A stretch of 64,000 bases of DNA from Agelaius tricolor (lineage: Eukaryota; Chordata; Aves; Passeriformes; Icteridae), in assembly GCA_023055355.1 (NCBI GenBank), contig JALJCS010000002.1, positions 77,457,001-77,521,000 of the forward strand, read 5' to 3'. Each line of letters opens with the position of its first letter. Position 1 is the first letter of the stretch. The notes under the pieces are model-generated. The model searched no databases, was not told the origin of the DNA, and worked only from the letters and a program-made list of their open reading frames with translations. Below, piece after piece: positions 51,743-63,341 of this stretch. The position numbers were made by a program, and so were the translations under genes.

Positions 51743-52901
51743 CAGGCTGGAATGGAGATATCATCAAAGGAATTGCAATTGGAGGAGAAAAAAAAGAAAA
51801 GTGGGAAATTTGGGCAATTTAGTGACTAGAAGAAAATGGACCGGGATTATATCAGAGCAGTGCAAAAAACCAAAAGATGCCAAAATTAAGCCCACAGATG
51901 TTGCAAAAGCCGGGGAAAATGTCAAGGAAGAAGAGAAATCTTGGAGAGGAAGATATGAGGGACATGGGATGAACACTTGAAAAAATCTAAAATCAAAAAA
52001 AAAAAAATCTTCCCCATATGCCAGTAAGTGCAGGCACATGTGCAAAGTTTGCCCAAATTGATCCCCGCTGAAGGCTAAAAGAGAAAAGAAGGACTTACAA
52101 ACAGGCTGGAACGGAGATATCATCAAAGGAATTGCAATTGGAGGAGAAAAAAAAGAAAAGTGGGAAATTTGGGCAATTTAGTGACTAGAAGAAAATGGAC
52201 CGGGATTATATCAGAGCAGTGCAAAAAACCAAAAGATGCCAAAACTAAGCTCACAGACCTTGCAAAAGCTGGGGAAAAAGTCAAGAAGGAAGACACAACT
52301 TGGAGGGGAAGATTTAAAAGACATGGCATGGAGGCTTCAAAAGAAGAAAAAAAAAAAGAAAAAAATCTTTCCCAAAGTCCAAGCCATCAAAAGGCATGGC
52401 ATGGCATCAAGTGCAGGGACATGCACCAAAGATTCCTCTCTTGGTCCCCATTGAAATCGCAAGATTCCGTTTCCCTTCCCGAAAGGAAATTTCATTTCCT
52501 TTCGGGAAGGAAACGGAATCTTGCGACCCTGGAAAGAAAGGCTTCCAAAGCCTCGGGAAAGGAGATAGGATCAAATGAAATGCGAGTGAAAAAAGCGGCA
52601 AAAAAGCCAGAAAATGGGGACTTGTCGTGTCTTCCAGAAATGGTCTGTGGGGAAAAGAGCTGCATGGCAAAGCACCAAAAGATGCCAAAACTAATCTCAA
52701 AGATGTTGCAAAAGCTGGGGAAAAAGTCAAGGAGGAAGACACAACTTGGGAAAATATGGGGGACATGGTATGATCACTTGAAAATATCTAAAATCAAAAA
52801 AAAAAAATCTTCCCCATATGCCAGTAAGTGCAGGCACATGAGCAAAGCTCGCCCAAATTGATCCCTGCTGAAGGCTAAAAGAGAAAAGAAGGACTTACAA
52901 A
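51743..52901 (+). repeat. HOR unit 45
   Basis: A226=G, A305=T. B starts at 52102, B465=A, B502=C, B551=C, B923=G with the triplet; private T to C at 52850. Confidence 0.94.
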
Positions 52902-54063
52902 CAGGCTGGAACGGAGATATCATCAAAGGAATTGCAATTGGAGGAGAAAAAAAAGAAAAGTGGGAAATTTGGGCAATTTAGTGACTAGAAGAAAATGGAC
53001 CGGGATTATATCAGAGCAGTGCAAAAAACCAAAAGATGCCAAAATTAAGCCCACAGATGTTGCAAAAGCCGGGGAAAATGTCAAGGAAGAAGAGAAATCT
53101 TGGAGAGGAAGATATGAGGGACATGGTATGAACACTTGAAAAAATCTAAAATCAAAAAAAAAAAAATCTTCCCCATATGCCAGTAAGTGCAGGCACATGT
53201 GCAAAGCTTGCCCAAATTGATCCCCGCTGAAGGCTAAAAGAGAAAAGAAGGACTTACAAACAGGCTGGAGCGGAGATATCATCAAAGGAATTGCAATTGG
53301 AGGAGAAAAAAAAGAAAAGTGGGAAATTTGGGCAATTTAGTGACTAGAAGAAAATGGACCGGGATTCTATCAGAGCAGTGCAAAAAACCAAAAGATGCCA
53401 AAAGTAAGCTCACAGACCTTGCAAAAGCTGGGGAAAAAGTCAAGGAGGAAGACACAACTTGGAGGGGAAGATTTAAAAGACATGGCATGGATGCTTCAAA
53501 AGAAGAAAAAAAAAAAAGAAAAAAATCTTTCCCAAAGTCCAAGCCATCAAAAGGCATGGCATGTCATCAAGTGCAGGGACATGCACCAAAGATTCCTCTC
53601 TTGGTCCCCATTGAAATCGCAAGATTCCGTTTCCCTTCCCGAAAGGAAATTTCATTTCCTTTCGGGAAGGAAACGGAATCTTGCGACCCTGGAAAGAAAG
53701 GCTTCCAAAGCCTCGGGAAAGGAGATAGGATCAAATGAAATGCGAGTGAAAAAAGCGGCAAAAAAGCCAGAAAATGGGGACTTGTCGTGTCTTCCAGAAA
53801 TGGTCTGTGGGGAAAAGAGCTGCATTGCAAAGCACCAAAAGATGCCAAAAGTAAGCTCAGAGATGTTGCAAAAGCTGGGGAAAAAGTCAAGGAGGAAGAC
53901 ACAACTTGGGAAAATATGGGGGACATGGTATGAACACTTGAAAATATCTAAAATCAAAAAAAAAAAAAATCTTCCCCATATGCCAGTAAGTGCAGGCACA
54001 TGAGCAATGCTTGCCCAAATTGATCCCTGCTGAAGGCTAAAAGAGAAAAGAAGGACTTACAAA
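52902..54063 (+). repeat. HOR unit 46
   Basis: A starts GGAACGG, A226=T. B starts at 53261 with GGAGCGG (53270), B465=C, B502=G, 12-A tract, B923=T. GTCAAGGAGG near 53440 matches the B2 version of this motif, which suggests a small B2-to-B1 conversion. Confidence 0.93.
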
Positions 54064-55222
54064 CAGGCTGGAATGGAGATATCATCAAAGGAATTGCAAT
54101 TGGAGGAGAAAAAAAAGAAAAGTGGGAAATTTGGGCAATTTAGTGACTAGAAGAAAATGGACTGGGATTATATCAGAGCAGTGCAAAAAACCAAAAGATG
54201 CCAAAATTAAGCCCACAGATGTTGCAAAAGCCGGGGAAAATGTCAAGGAAGAAGAGAAATCTTGGAGAGGAAGATATGAGGGACATGGGATGAACACTTG
54301 AAAAAATCTAAAATCAAAAAAAAAAAAATCTTCCCCATATGCCAGTAAGTGCAGGCACATGTGCAAAGTTTGCCCAAATTGATCCCCGCTGAAGGCTAAA
54401 AGAGAAAAGAAGGACTTACAAACAGGCTGGAACGGAGATATCATCAAAGGAATTGCAATTGGAGGAGAAAAAAAAGAAAAGTGGGAAATTTGGGCAATTT
54501 AGTGACTAGAAGAAAATGGACCGGGATTATATCAGAGCAGTGCAAAAAACCAAAAGATGCCAAAACTAAGCTCACAGACCTTGCAAAAGCTGGGGAAAAA
54601 GTCAAGAAGGAAGACACAACTTGGAGGGGAAGATTTAAAAGACATGGCATGGAGGCTTCAAAAGAAGAAAAAAAAAAAGAAAAAAATCTTTCCCAAAGTC
54701 CAAGCCATCAAAAGGCATGGCATGGCATCAAGTGCAGGGACATGCACCAAAGATTCCTCTCTTGGTCCCCATTGAAATCGCAAGATTCCGTTTCCCTTCC
54801 CGAAAGGAAATTTCATTTCCTTTCGGGAAGGAAACGGAATCTTGCGACCCTGGAAAGAAAGGCTTCCAAAGCCTCGGGAAAGGAGATAGGATCAAATGAA
54901 ATGCGAGTGAAAAAAGCGGCAAAAAAGCCAGAAAATGGGGACTTGTCGTGTCTTCCAGAAATGGTCTGTGGGGAAAAGAGCTGCATGGCAAAGCACCAAA
55001 AGATGCCAAAAGTAAGCTCAGAGATGTTGCAAAAGCTGGGGAAAAAGTCAAGGAGGAAGACACAACTTGGGAAAATATGGGGGACATGGTATGATCACTT
55101 GAAAATATCTAAAATCAAAAAAAAAAAATCTTCCCCATATGCCAGTAAGTGCAGGCACATGAGCAAAGCTTGCCCAAATTGATCCCTGCTGAAGGCTAAA
55201 AGAGAAAAGAAGGACTTACAAA
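54064..55222 (+). repeat. HOR unit 47
   Basis: A226=G, A305=T, private C to T at 54163. B starts at 54423, B465=A, B502=C, B551=C, B923=G but without the 948/952/957 triplet, so a mosaic of the two B classes. Confidence 0.94.
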
Positions 55223-56382
55223 CAGGCTGGAACGGAGATATCATCAAAGGAATTGCAATTGGAGGAGAACAAAAAGAAAAGTGGGAAATTTGGGCAATTT
55301 AGTGACTAGAAGAAAATGGACCGGGATTATATCAGAGCAGTGCAAAAAACCAAAAGATGCCAAAATTAAGCCCACAGATGTTGCAAAAGCCGGGGAAAAT
55401 GTCAAGGAAGAAGAGAAATCTTGGAGAGGAAGATATGAGGGACATGGGATGAACACTTGAAAAAATCTAAAATCAAAAAAAAAAAAATCTTCCCCATATG
55501 CCAGTAAGTGCAGGCACATGTGCAAAGTTTGCCCAAATTGATCCCCGCTGAAGGCTAAAAGAGAAAAGAAGGACTTACAAACAGGCTGGAACGGAGATAT
55601 CATCAAAGGAATTGCAATTGGAGGAGAAAAAAAAGAAAAGTGGGAAATTTGGGCAATTTAGTGACTAGAAGAAAATGGACCGGGATTATATCAGAGCAGT
55701 GCAAAAAACCAAAAGATGCCAAAACTAAGCTCACAGACCTTGCAAAAGCTGGGGAAAAAGTCAAGAAGGAAGACACAACTTGGAGGGGAAGATTTAAAAG
55801 ACATGGCATGGAGGCTTCAAAAGAAGAAAAAAAAAAAGAAAAAAATCTTTCCCAAAGTCCAAGCCATCAAAAGGCATGGCATGGCATCAAGTGCAGGGAC
55901 ATGCACCAAAGATTCCTCTCTTGGTCCCCATTGAAATCGCAAGATTCCGTTTCCCTTCCCGAAAGGAAATTTCATTTCCTTTCGGGAAGGAAACGGAATC
56001 TTGCGACCCTGGAAAGAAAGGCTTCCAAAGCCTCGGGAAAGGAGATAGGATCAAATGAAATGCGAGTGAAAAAAGCGGCAAAAAAGCCAGAAAATGGGGA
56101 CTTGTCGTGTCTTCCAGAAATGGTCTGTGGGGAAAAGAGCTGCATGGCAAAGCACCAAAAGATGCCAAAACTAATCTCAAAGATGTTGCAAAAGCTGGGG
56201 AAAAAGTCAAGGAGGAAGACACAACTTGGGAAAATATGGGGGACATGGTATGATCACTTGAAAATATCTAAAATCAAAAAAAAAAAAATCTTCCCCATAT
56301 GCCAGTAAGTGCAGGCACATGAGCAAAGCTTGCCCAAATTGATCCCTGCTGAAGGCTAAAAGAGAAAAGAAGGACTTACAAA
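55223..56382 (+). repeat. HOR unit 48
   Basis: A has a private A to C at 55270 and A226=G, A305=T. B starts at 55582, B465=A, B502=C, B551=C, B923=G with the triplet. Confidence 0.94.
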
Positions 56383-57542
56383 CAGGCTGGAACGGAGATA
56401 TCATCAAAGGAATTGCAATTGGAGGAGAAAAAAAAGAAAAGTGGGAAATTTGGGCAATTTAGTGACTAGAAGAAAATGGACCGGGATTATATCAGAGCAG
56501 TGCAAAAAACCAAAAGATGCCAAAATTAAGCCCACAGATGTTGCAAAAGCCGGGGAAAATGTCAAGGAAGAAGAGAAATCTTGGAGAGGAAGATATGAGG
56601 GACATGGTATGAACACTTGAAAAAATCTAAAATCAAAAAAAAAAAAATCTTCCCCATATGCCAGTAAGTGCAGGCACATGTGCAAAGCTTGCCCAAATTG
56701 ATCCCCGCTGAAGGCTAAAAGAGAAAAGAAGGACTTACAAACAGGCTGGAGCGGAGATATCATCAAAGGAATTGCAATTGGAGGAGAAAAAAAAGAAAAG
56801 TGGGAAATTTGGGCAATTTAGTGACTAGAAGAAAATGGACCGGGATTCTATCAGAGCAGTGCAAAAAACCAAAAGATGCCAAAAGTAAGCTCACAGACCT
56901 TGCAAAAGCTGGGGAAAAAGTCAAGAAGGAAGACACAACTTGGAGGGGAAGATTTAAAAGACATGGCATGGATGCTTCAAAAGAAGAAAAAAAAAAAAGA
57001 AAAAAATCTTTCCCAAAGTCCAAGCCATCAAAAGGCATGGCATGTCATCAAGTGCAGGGACATGCACCAAAGATTCCTCTCTTGGTCCCCATTGAAATCG
57101 CAAGATTCCGTTTCCCTTCCCGAAAGGAAATTTCATTTCCTTTCGGGAAGGAAACGGAATCTTGCGACCCTGGAAAGAAAGGCTTCCAAAGCCTCGGGAA
57201 AGGAGATAGGATCAAATGAAATGCGAGTGAAAAAAGCGGCAAAAAAGCCAGAAAATGGGGACTTGTCGTGTCTTCCAGAAATGGTCTGTGGGGAAAAGAG
57301 CTGCATGGCAAAGCACCAAAAGATGCCAAAACTAATCTCAAAGATGTTGCAAAAGCTGGGGAAAAAGTCAAGGAGGAAGACACAACTTGGGAAAATATGG
57401 GGGACATGGTATGATCACTTGAAAATATCTAAAATCAAAAAAAAAAAATCTTCCCCATATGCCAGTAAGTGCAGGCACATGAGCAAAGCTTGCCCAAATT
57501 GATCCCTGCTGAAGGCTAAAAGAGAAAAGAAGGACTTACAAA
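56383..57542 (+). repeat. HOR unit 49
   Basis: A starts GGAACGG, A226=T. B starts at 56742 with GGAGCGG (56751), B465=C, B502=G, 12-A tract, B923=G with the triplet. Its A and B start match unit 46. Confidence 0.94.
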
Positions 57543-58704
57543 CAGGCTGGAACGGAGATATCATCAAAGGAATTGCAATTGGAGGAGAAAAAAAAGAAAA
57601 GTGGGAAATTTGGGCAATTTAGTGACTAGAAGAAAATGGACCGGGATTATATCAGAGCAGTGCAAAAAACCAAAAGATGCCAAAATTAAGCCCACAGATG
57701 TTGCAAAAGCCGGGGAAAATGTCAAGGAAGAAGAGAAATCTTGGAGAGGAAGATATGAGGGACATGGTATGAACACTTGAAAAAATCTAAAATCAAAAAA
57801 AAAAAAATCTTCCCCATATGCCAGTAAGTGCAGGCACATGTGCAAAGCTTGCCCAAATTGATCCCCGCTGAAGGCTAAAAGAGAAAAGAAGGACTTACAA
57901 ACAGGCTGGAACGGAGATATCATCAAAGGAATTGCAATTGGAGGAGAAAAAAAAGAAAAGTGGGAAATTTGGGCAATTTAGTGACTAGAAGAAAATGGAC
58001 CGGGATTATATCAGAGCAGTGCAAAAAACCAAAAGATGCCAAAACTAAGCTCACAGACCTTGCAAAAGCTGGGGAAAAAGTCAAGAAGGAAGACACAACT
58101 TGGAGGGGAAGATTTAAAAGACATGGCATGGAGGCTTCAAAGGAAGAAAAAAAAAAAAGGAAAAAATCTTTCCCAAAGTCCAAGCCATCAAAAGGCATGG
58201 CATGTCATCAAGTGCAGGGACATGCACCAAAGATTCCTCTCTTGGTCCCCATTGAAATCGCAAGATTCCGTTTCCCTTCCTGAAAGGAAATTTCATTTCC
58301 TTTCGGGAAGGAAACGGAATCTTGCGACCCTGGAAAGAAAGGCTTCCAAAGCCTCGGGAAAGGAGATAGGATCCAATGAAATGCGAGTGAAAAAAGCGGC
58401 AAAAAAGCCAGAAAATGGGGACTTGTCGTGTCTTCCAGAAATGGTCTGTGAGGAAAAGAGCTGCATTGCAAAGCACCAAAAGATGCCAAAAGTAAGCTCA
58501 GAGATGTTGCAAAAGCTGGGGAAAAAGTCAAGGAGGAAGACACAACTTGGGAAAATATGGGGGACATGGTATGAACACTTGAAAATATCTAAAATCAAAA
58601 AAAAAAAAAATCTTCCCCATATGCCAGTAAGTGCAGGCACATGAGCAATGCTTGCCCAAATTGATCCCTGCTGAAGGCTAAAAGAGAAAAGAAGGACTTA
58701 CAAA
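57543..58704 (+). repeat. HOR unit 50, mosaic
   Basis: A226=T. B starts at 57902, B465=A, B502=C, B551=C. The B2 part carries domain 1 bases B830=C (BamHI site restored), B907=A and B923=T, while B704, B853 and B898 stay domain 2. The palindrome has the 58281 transition. Confidence 0.94.
58258..58327. repeat. Palindrome variant with CpG transition (unit 50)
   Basis: C to T at 58281 in the left arm (CCTGAAAGG), consistent with CpG deamination. In an RNA copy the pair would become a G-U wobble, so pairing is weakened rather than lost. Confidence 0.9.
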
Positions 58705-59864
58705 CAGGCTGGAATGGAGATATCATCAAAGGAATTGCAATTGGAGGAGAAAAAAAAGAAAAGTGGGAAATTTGGGCAATTTAGTGACTAGAAGAAAATG
58801 GACCGGGATTATATCAGAGCAGTGCAAAAAACCAAAAGATGCCAAAATTAAGCCCACAGATGTTGCAAAAGCCGGGGAAAATGTCAAGGAAGAAGAGAAA
58901 TCTTGGAGAGGAAGATATGAGGGACATGGGATGAACACTTGAAAAAATCTAAAATCAAAAAAAAAAAAATCTTCCCCATATGCCAGTAAGTGCAGGCACA
59001 TGTGCAAAGCTTGCCCAAATTGATCCCCGCTGAAGGCTAAAAGAGAAAAGAAGGACTTACAAACAGGCTGGAACGGAGATATCATCAAAGGAATTGCAAT
59101 TGGAGGAGAAAAAAAAGAAAAGTGGGAAATTTGGGCAATTTAGTGACTAGAAGAAAATGGACCGGGATTATATCAGAGCAGTGCAAAAAACCAAAAGATG
59201 CCAAAAGTAAGCTCACAGACCTTGCAAAAGCTGGGGAAAAAGTCAAGAAGGAAGACACAACTTGGAGGGGAAGATTTAAAAGACATGGCATGGATGCTTC
59301 AAAAGAAGAAAAAAAAAAAGAAAAAAATCTTTCCCAAAGTCCAAGCCATCAAAAGGCATGGCATGTCATCAAGTGCAGGGACATGCACCAAAGATTCCTC
59401 TCTTGGTCCCCATTGAAATCGCAAGATTCCGTTTCCCTTCCCGAAAGGAAATTTCATTTCCTTTCGGGAAGGAAACGGAATCTTGCGACCCTGGAAAGAA
59501 AGGCTTCCAAAGCCTCGGGAAAGGAGATAGGATCAAATGAAATGCGAGTGAAAAAAGAGGCAAAAAAGCCAGAAAATGGGGACTTGTCGTGTCTTCCAGA
59601 AATGGTCTGTGAGGAAAAGAGCTGCATTGCAAAGCACCAAAAGATGCCAAAAGTAAGCTCAGAGATGTTGCAAAAGCTGGGGAAAAAGTCAAGGAGGAAG
59701 ACACAACTTGGGAAAATATGGGGGACATGGTACGAACACTTGAAAATATCTAAAATCAAAAAAAAAAAAATCTTCCCCATATGCCAGTAAGTGCAGGCAC
59801 ATGAGCAAAGCTTGCCCAAATTGATCCCTGCTGAAGGCTAAAAGAGAAAAGAAGGACTTACAAA
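58705..59864 (+). repeat. HOR unit 51, mosaic
   Basis: A226=G. B starts at 59064, B465=A, B502=G, B551=C, with domain 1 bases B853=A, B907=A, B923=T but domain 2 B830=A and B898=T. Confidence 0.94.
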
Positions 59865-61022
59865 CAGGCTGGAATGGAGATATCATCAAAGGAATTGCAA
59901 TTGGAGGAGAAAAAAAAGAAAAGTGGGAAATTTGGGCAATTTAGTGACTAGAAGAAAATGGACCGGGATTATATCAGAGCAGTGCAAAAAACCAAAAGAT
60001 GCCAAAATTAAGCCCACAGATGTTGCAAAAGCCGGGGAAAATGTCAAGGAAGAAGAGAAATCTTGGAGAGGAAGATATGAGGGACATGGTATGAACACTT
60101 GAAAAAATCTAAAATCAAAAAAAAAAAATCTTCCCCATATGCCAGTAAGTGCAGGCACATGTGCAAAGTTTGCCCAAATTGATCCCCGCTGAAGGCTAAA
60201 AGAGAAAAGAAGGACTTACAAACAGGCTGGAACGGAGATATCATCAAAGGAATTGCAATTGGAGGAGAAAAAAAAGAAAAGTGGGAAATTTGGGCAATTT
60301 AGTGACTAGAAGAAAATGGACCGGGATTCTATCAGAGCAGTGCAAAAAACCAAAAGATGCCAAAAGTAAGCTCACAGACCTTGCAAAAGCTGGGGAAAAA
60401 GTCAAGAAGGAAGACACAACTTGGAGGGGAAGATTTAAAAGACATGGCATGGAGGCTTCAAAAGAAGAAAAAAAAAAAGAAAAAAATCTTTCCCAAAGTC
60501 CAAGCCATCAAAAGGCATGGCATGGCATCAAGTGCAGGGACATGCACCAAAGATTCCTCTCTTGGTCCCCATTGAAATCGCAAGATTCCGTTTCCCTTCC
60601 CGAAAGGAAATTTCATTTCCTTTCGGGAAGGAAACGGAATCTTGCGACCCTGGAAAGAAAGGCTTCCAAAGCCTCGGGAAAGGAGATAGGATCAAATGAA
60701 ATGCGAGTGAAAAAAGCGGCAAAAAAGCCAGAAAATGGGGACTTGTCGTGTCTTCCAGAAATGGTCTGTGGGGAAAAGAGCTGCATGGCAAAGCACCAAA
60801 AGATGCCAAAACTAATCTCAAAGATGTTGCAAAAGCTGGGGAAAAAGTCAAGGAGGAAGACACAACTTGGGAAAATATGGGGGACATGGTATGATCACTT
60901 GAAAATATCTAAAATCAAAAAAAAAAAATCTTCCCCATATGCCAGTAAGTGCAGGCACATGAGCAATGCTTGCCCAAATTGATCCCTGCTGAAGGCTAAA
61001 AGAGAAAAGAAGGACTTACAAA
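59865..61022 (+). repeat. HOR unit 52
   Basis: A226=T, A305=T. B starts at 60223, B465=C, B502=G, B551=C, B923=G with the triplet; tail GCAATGC. Confidence 0.94.
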
Positions 61023-62183
61023 CAGGCTGGAATGGAGATATCATCAAAGGAATTGCAATTGGAGGAGAAAAAAAAGAAAAGTGGGAAATTTGGGCAATTT
61101 AGTGACTAGAAGAAAATGGACCGGGATTATATCAGAGCAGTGCAAAAAACCAAAAGATGCCAAAATTAAGCCCACAGATGTTGCAAAAGCCGGGGAAAAT
61201 GTCAAGGAAGAAGAGAAATCTTGGAGAGGAAGATATGAGGGACATGGGATGAACACTTGAAAAAATCTAAAATCAAAAAAAAAAAAATCTTCCCCATATG
61301 CCAGTAAGTGCAGGCACATGTGCAAAGCTTGCCCAAATTGATCCCCGCTGAAGGCTAAAAGAGAAAAGAAGGACTTACAAACAGGCTGGAACGGAGATAT
61401 CATCAAAGGAATTGCAATTGGAGGAGAAAAAAAAGAAAAGTGGGAAATTTGGGCAATTTAGTGACTAGAAGAAAATGGACCGGGATTATATCAGAGCAGT
61501 GCAAAAAACCAAAAGATGCCAAAACTAAGCTCACAGACCTTGCAAAAGCTGGGGAAAAAGTCAAGAAGGAAGAGACAACTTGGAGGGGAAGATTTAAAAG
61601 ACATGGCATGGATGCTTCAAAAGAAGAAAAAAAAAAAGAAAAAAATCTTTCCCAAAGTCCAAGCCATCAAAAGGCATGGCATGTCATCAAGTGCAGGGAC
61701 ATGCACCAAAGATTCCTCTCTTGGTCCCCATTGAAATCGCAAGATTCCGTTTCCCTTCCCGAAAGGAAATTTCATTTCCTTTCGGGAAGGAAACGGAATC
61801 TTGCGACCCTGGAAAGAAAGGCTTCCAAAGCCTCGGGAAAGGAGATAGGATCAAATGAAATGCGAGTGAAAAAAGCGGCAAAAAAGCCAGAAAATTGGGA
61901 CTTGTCGTGTCTTCCAGAAATGGTCTGTGGGGAAAAGAGCTGCATTGCAAAGCACCAAAAGATGCCAAAAGTAAGCTCAGAGATGTTGCAAAAGCTGGGG
62001 AAAAAGTCAAGGAGGAAGACACAACTTGGGAAAATATGGGGGACATGGTATGAACACTTGAAAATATCTAAAATCAAAAAAAAAAAAAATCTTCCCCATA
62101 TGCCAGTAAGTGCAGGCACATGAGCAATGCTTGCCCAAATTGATCCCTGCTGAAGGCTAAAAGAGAAAAGAAGGACTTACAAA
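61023..62183 (+). repeat. HOR unit 53
   Basis: A226=G. B starts at 61382, B465=A, B502=C, B551=G, B923=T; private G to T at 61896; tail GCAATGC. Confidence 0.94.
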
Positions 62184-63341
62184 CAGGCTGGAATGGAGAT
62201 ATCATCAAAGGAATTGCAATTGGAGGAGAAAAAAAAGAAAAGTGGGAAATTTGGGCAATTTAGTGACTAGAAGAAAATGGACCGGGATTATATCAGAGCA
62301 GTGCAAAAAACCAAAAGATGCCAAAATTAAGCCCACAGATGTTGCAAAAGCCAGGGAAAATGTCAAGGAAGAAGAGAAATCTTGGAGAGGAAGATATGAG
62401 GGACATGGGATGAACACTTGAAAAAATCTAAAATCAAAAAAAAAAAATCTTCCCCATATGCCAGTAAGTGCAGGCACATGTGCAAAGTTTGCCCAAATTG
62501 ATCCCCGCTGAAGGCTAAAAGAGAAAAGAAGGACTTACAAACAGGCTGGAGCGGAGATATCATCAAAGGAATTGCAATTGGAGGAGAAAAAAAAGAAAAG
62601 TGGGAAATTTGGGCAATTTAGTGACTGGAAGAAAATGGACCGGGATTATATCAGAGCAGTGCAAAAAACCAAAAGATGCCAAAACTAAGCTCACAGACCT
62701 TGCAAAAGCTGGGGAAAAAGTCAAGAAGGAAGAGACAACTTGGAGGGGAAGATTTAAAAGACATGGCATGGATGCTTCAAAAGAAGAAAAAAAAAAAGAA
62801 AAAAATCTTTCCCAAAGTCCAAGCCATCAAAAGGCATGGCATGGCATCAAGTGCAGGGACATGCACCAAAGATTCCTCTCTTGGTCCCCATTGAAATCGC
62901 AAGATTCCGTTTCCCTTCCCGAAAGGAAATTTCATTTCCTTTCGGGAAGGAAACGGAATCTTGCGACCCTGGAAAGAAAGGCTTCCAAAGCCTCGGGAAA
63001 GGAGATAGGATCAAATGAAATGCGAGTGAAAAAAGCGGCAAAAAAGCCAGAAAATGGGGACTTGTCGTGTCTTCCAGAAATGGTCTGTGGGGAAAAGAGC
63101 TGCATGGCAAAGCACCAAAAGATGCCAAAACTAATCTCAAAGATGTTGCAAAAGCTGGGGAAAAAGTCAAGGAGGAAGACACAACTTGGGAAAATATGGG
63201 GGACATGGTATGATCACTTGAAAATATCTAAAATCAAAAAAAAAAAATCTTCCCCATATGCCAGTAAGTGCAGGCACATGAGCAAAGCTTGCCCAAATTG
63301 ATCCCTGCTGAAGGCTAAAAGAGAAAAGAAGGACTTACAAA
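62184..63341 (+). repeat. HOR unit 54
   Basis: A has the domain 1 base A170=A, with A226=G and A305=T. B starts at 62542 with GGAGCGG (62551) and a private A to G at 62627; B465=A, B502=C, B923=G with the triplet. Confidence 0.94.
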
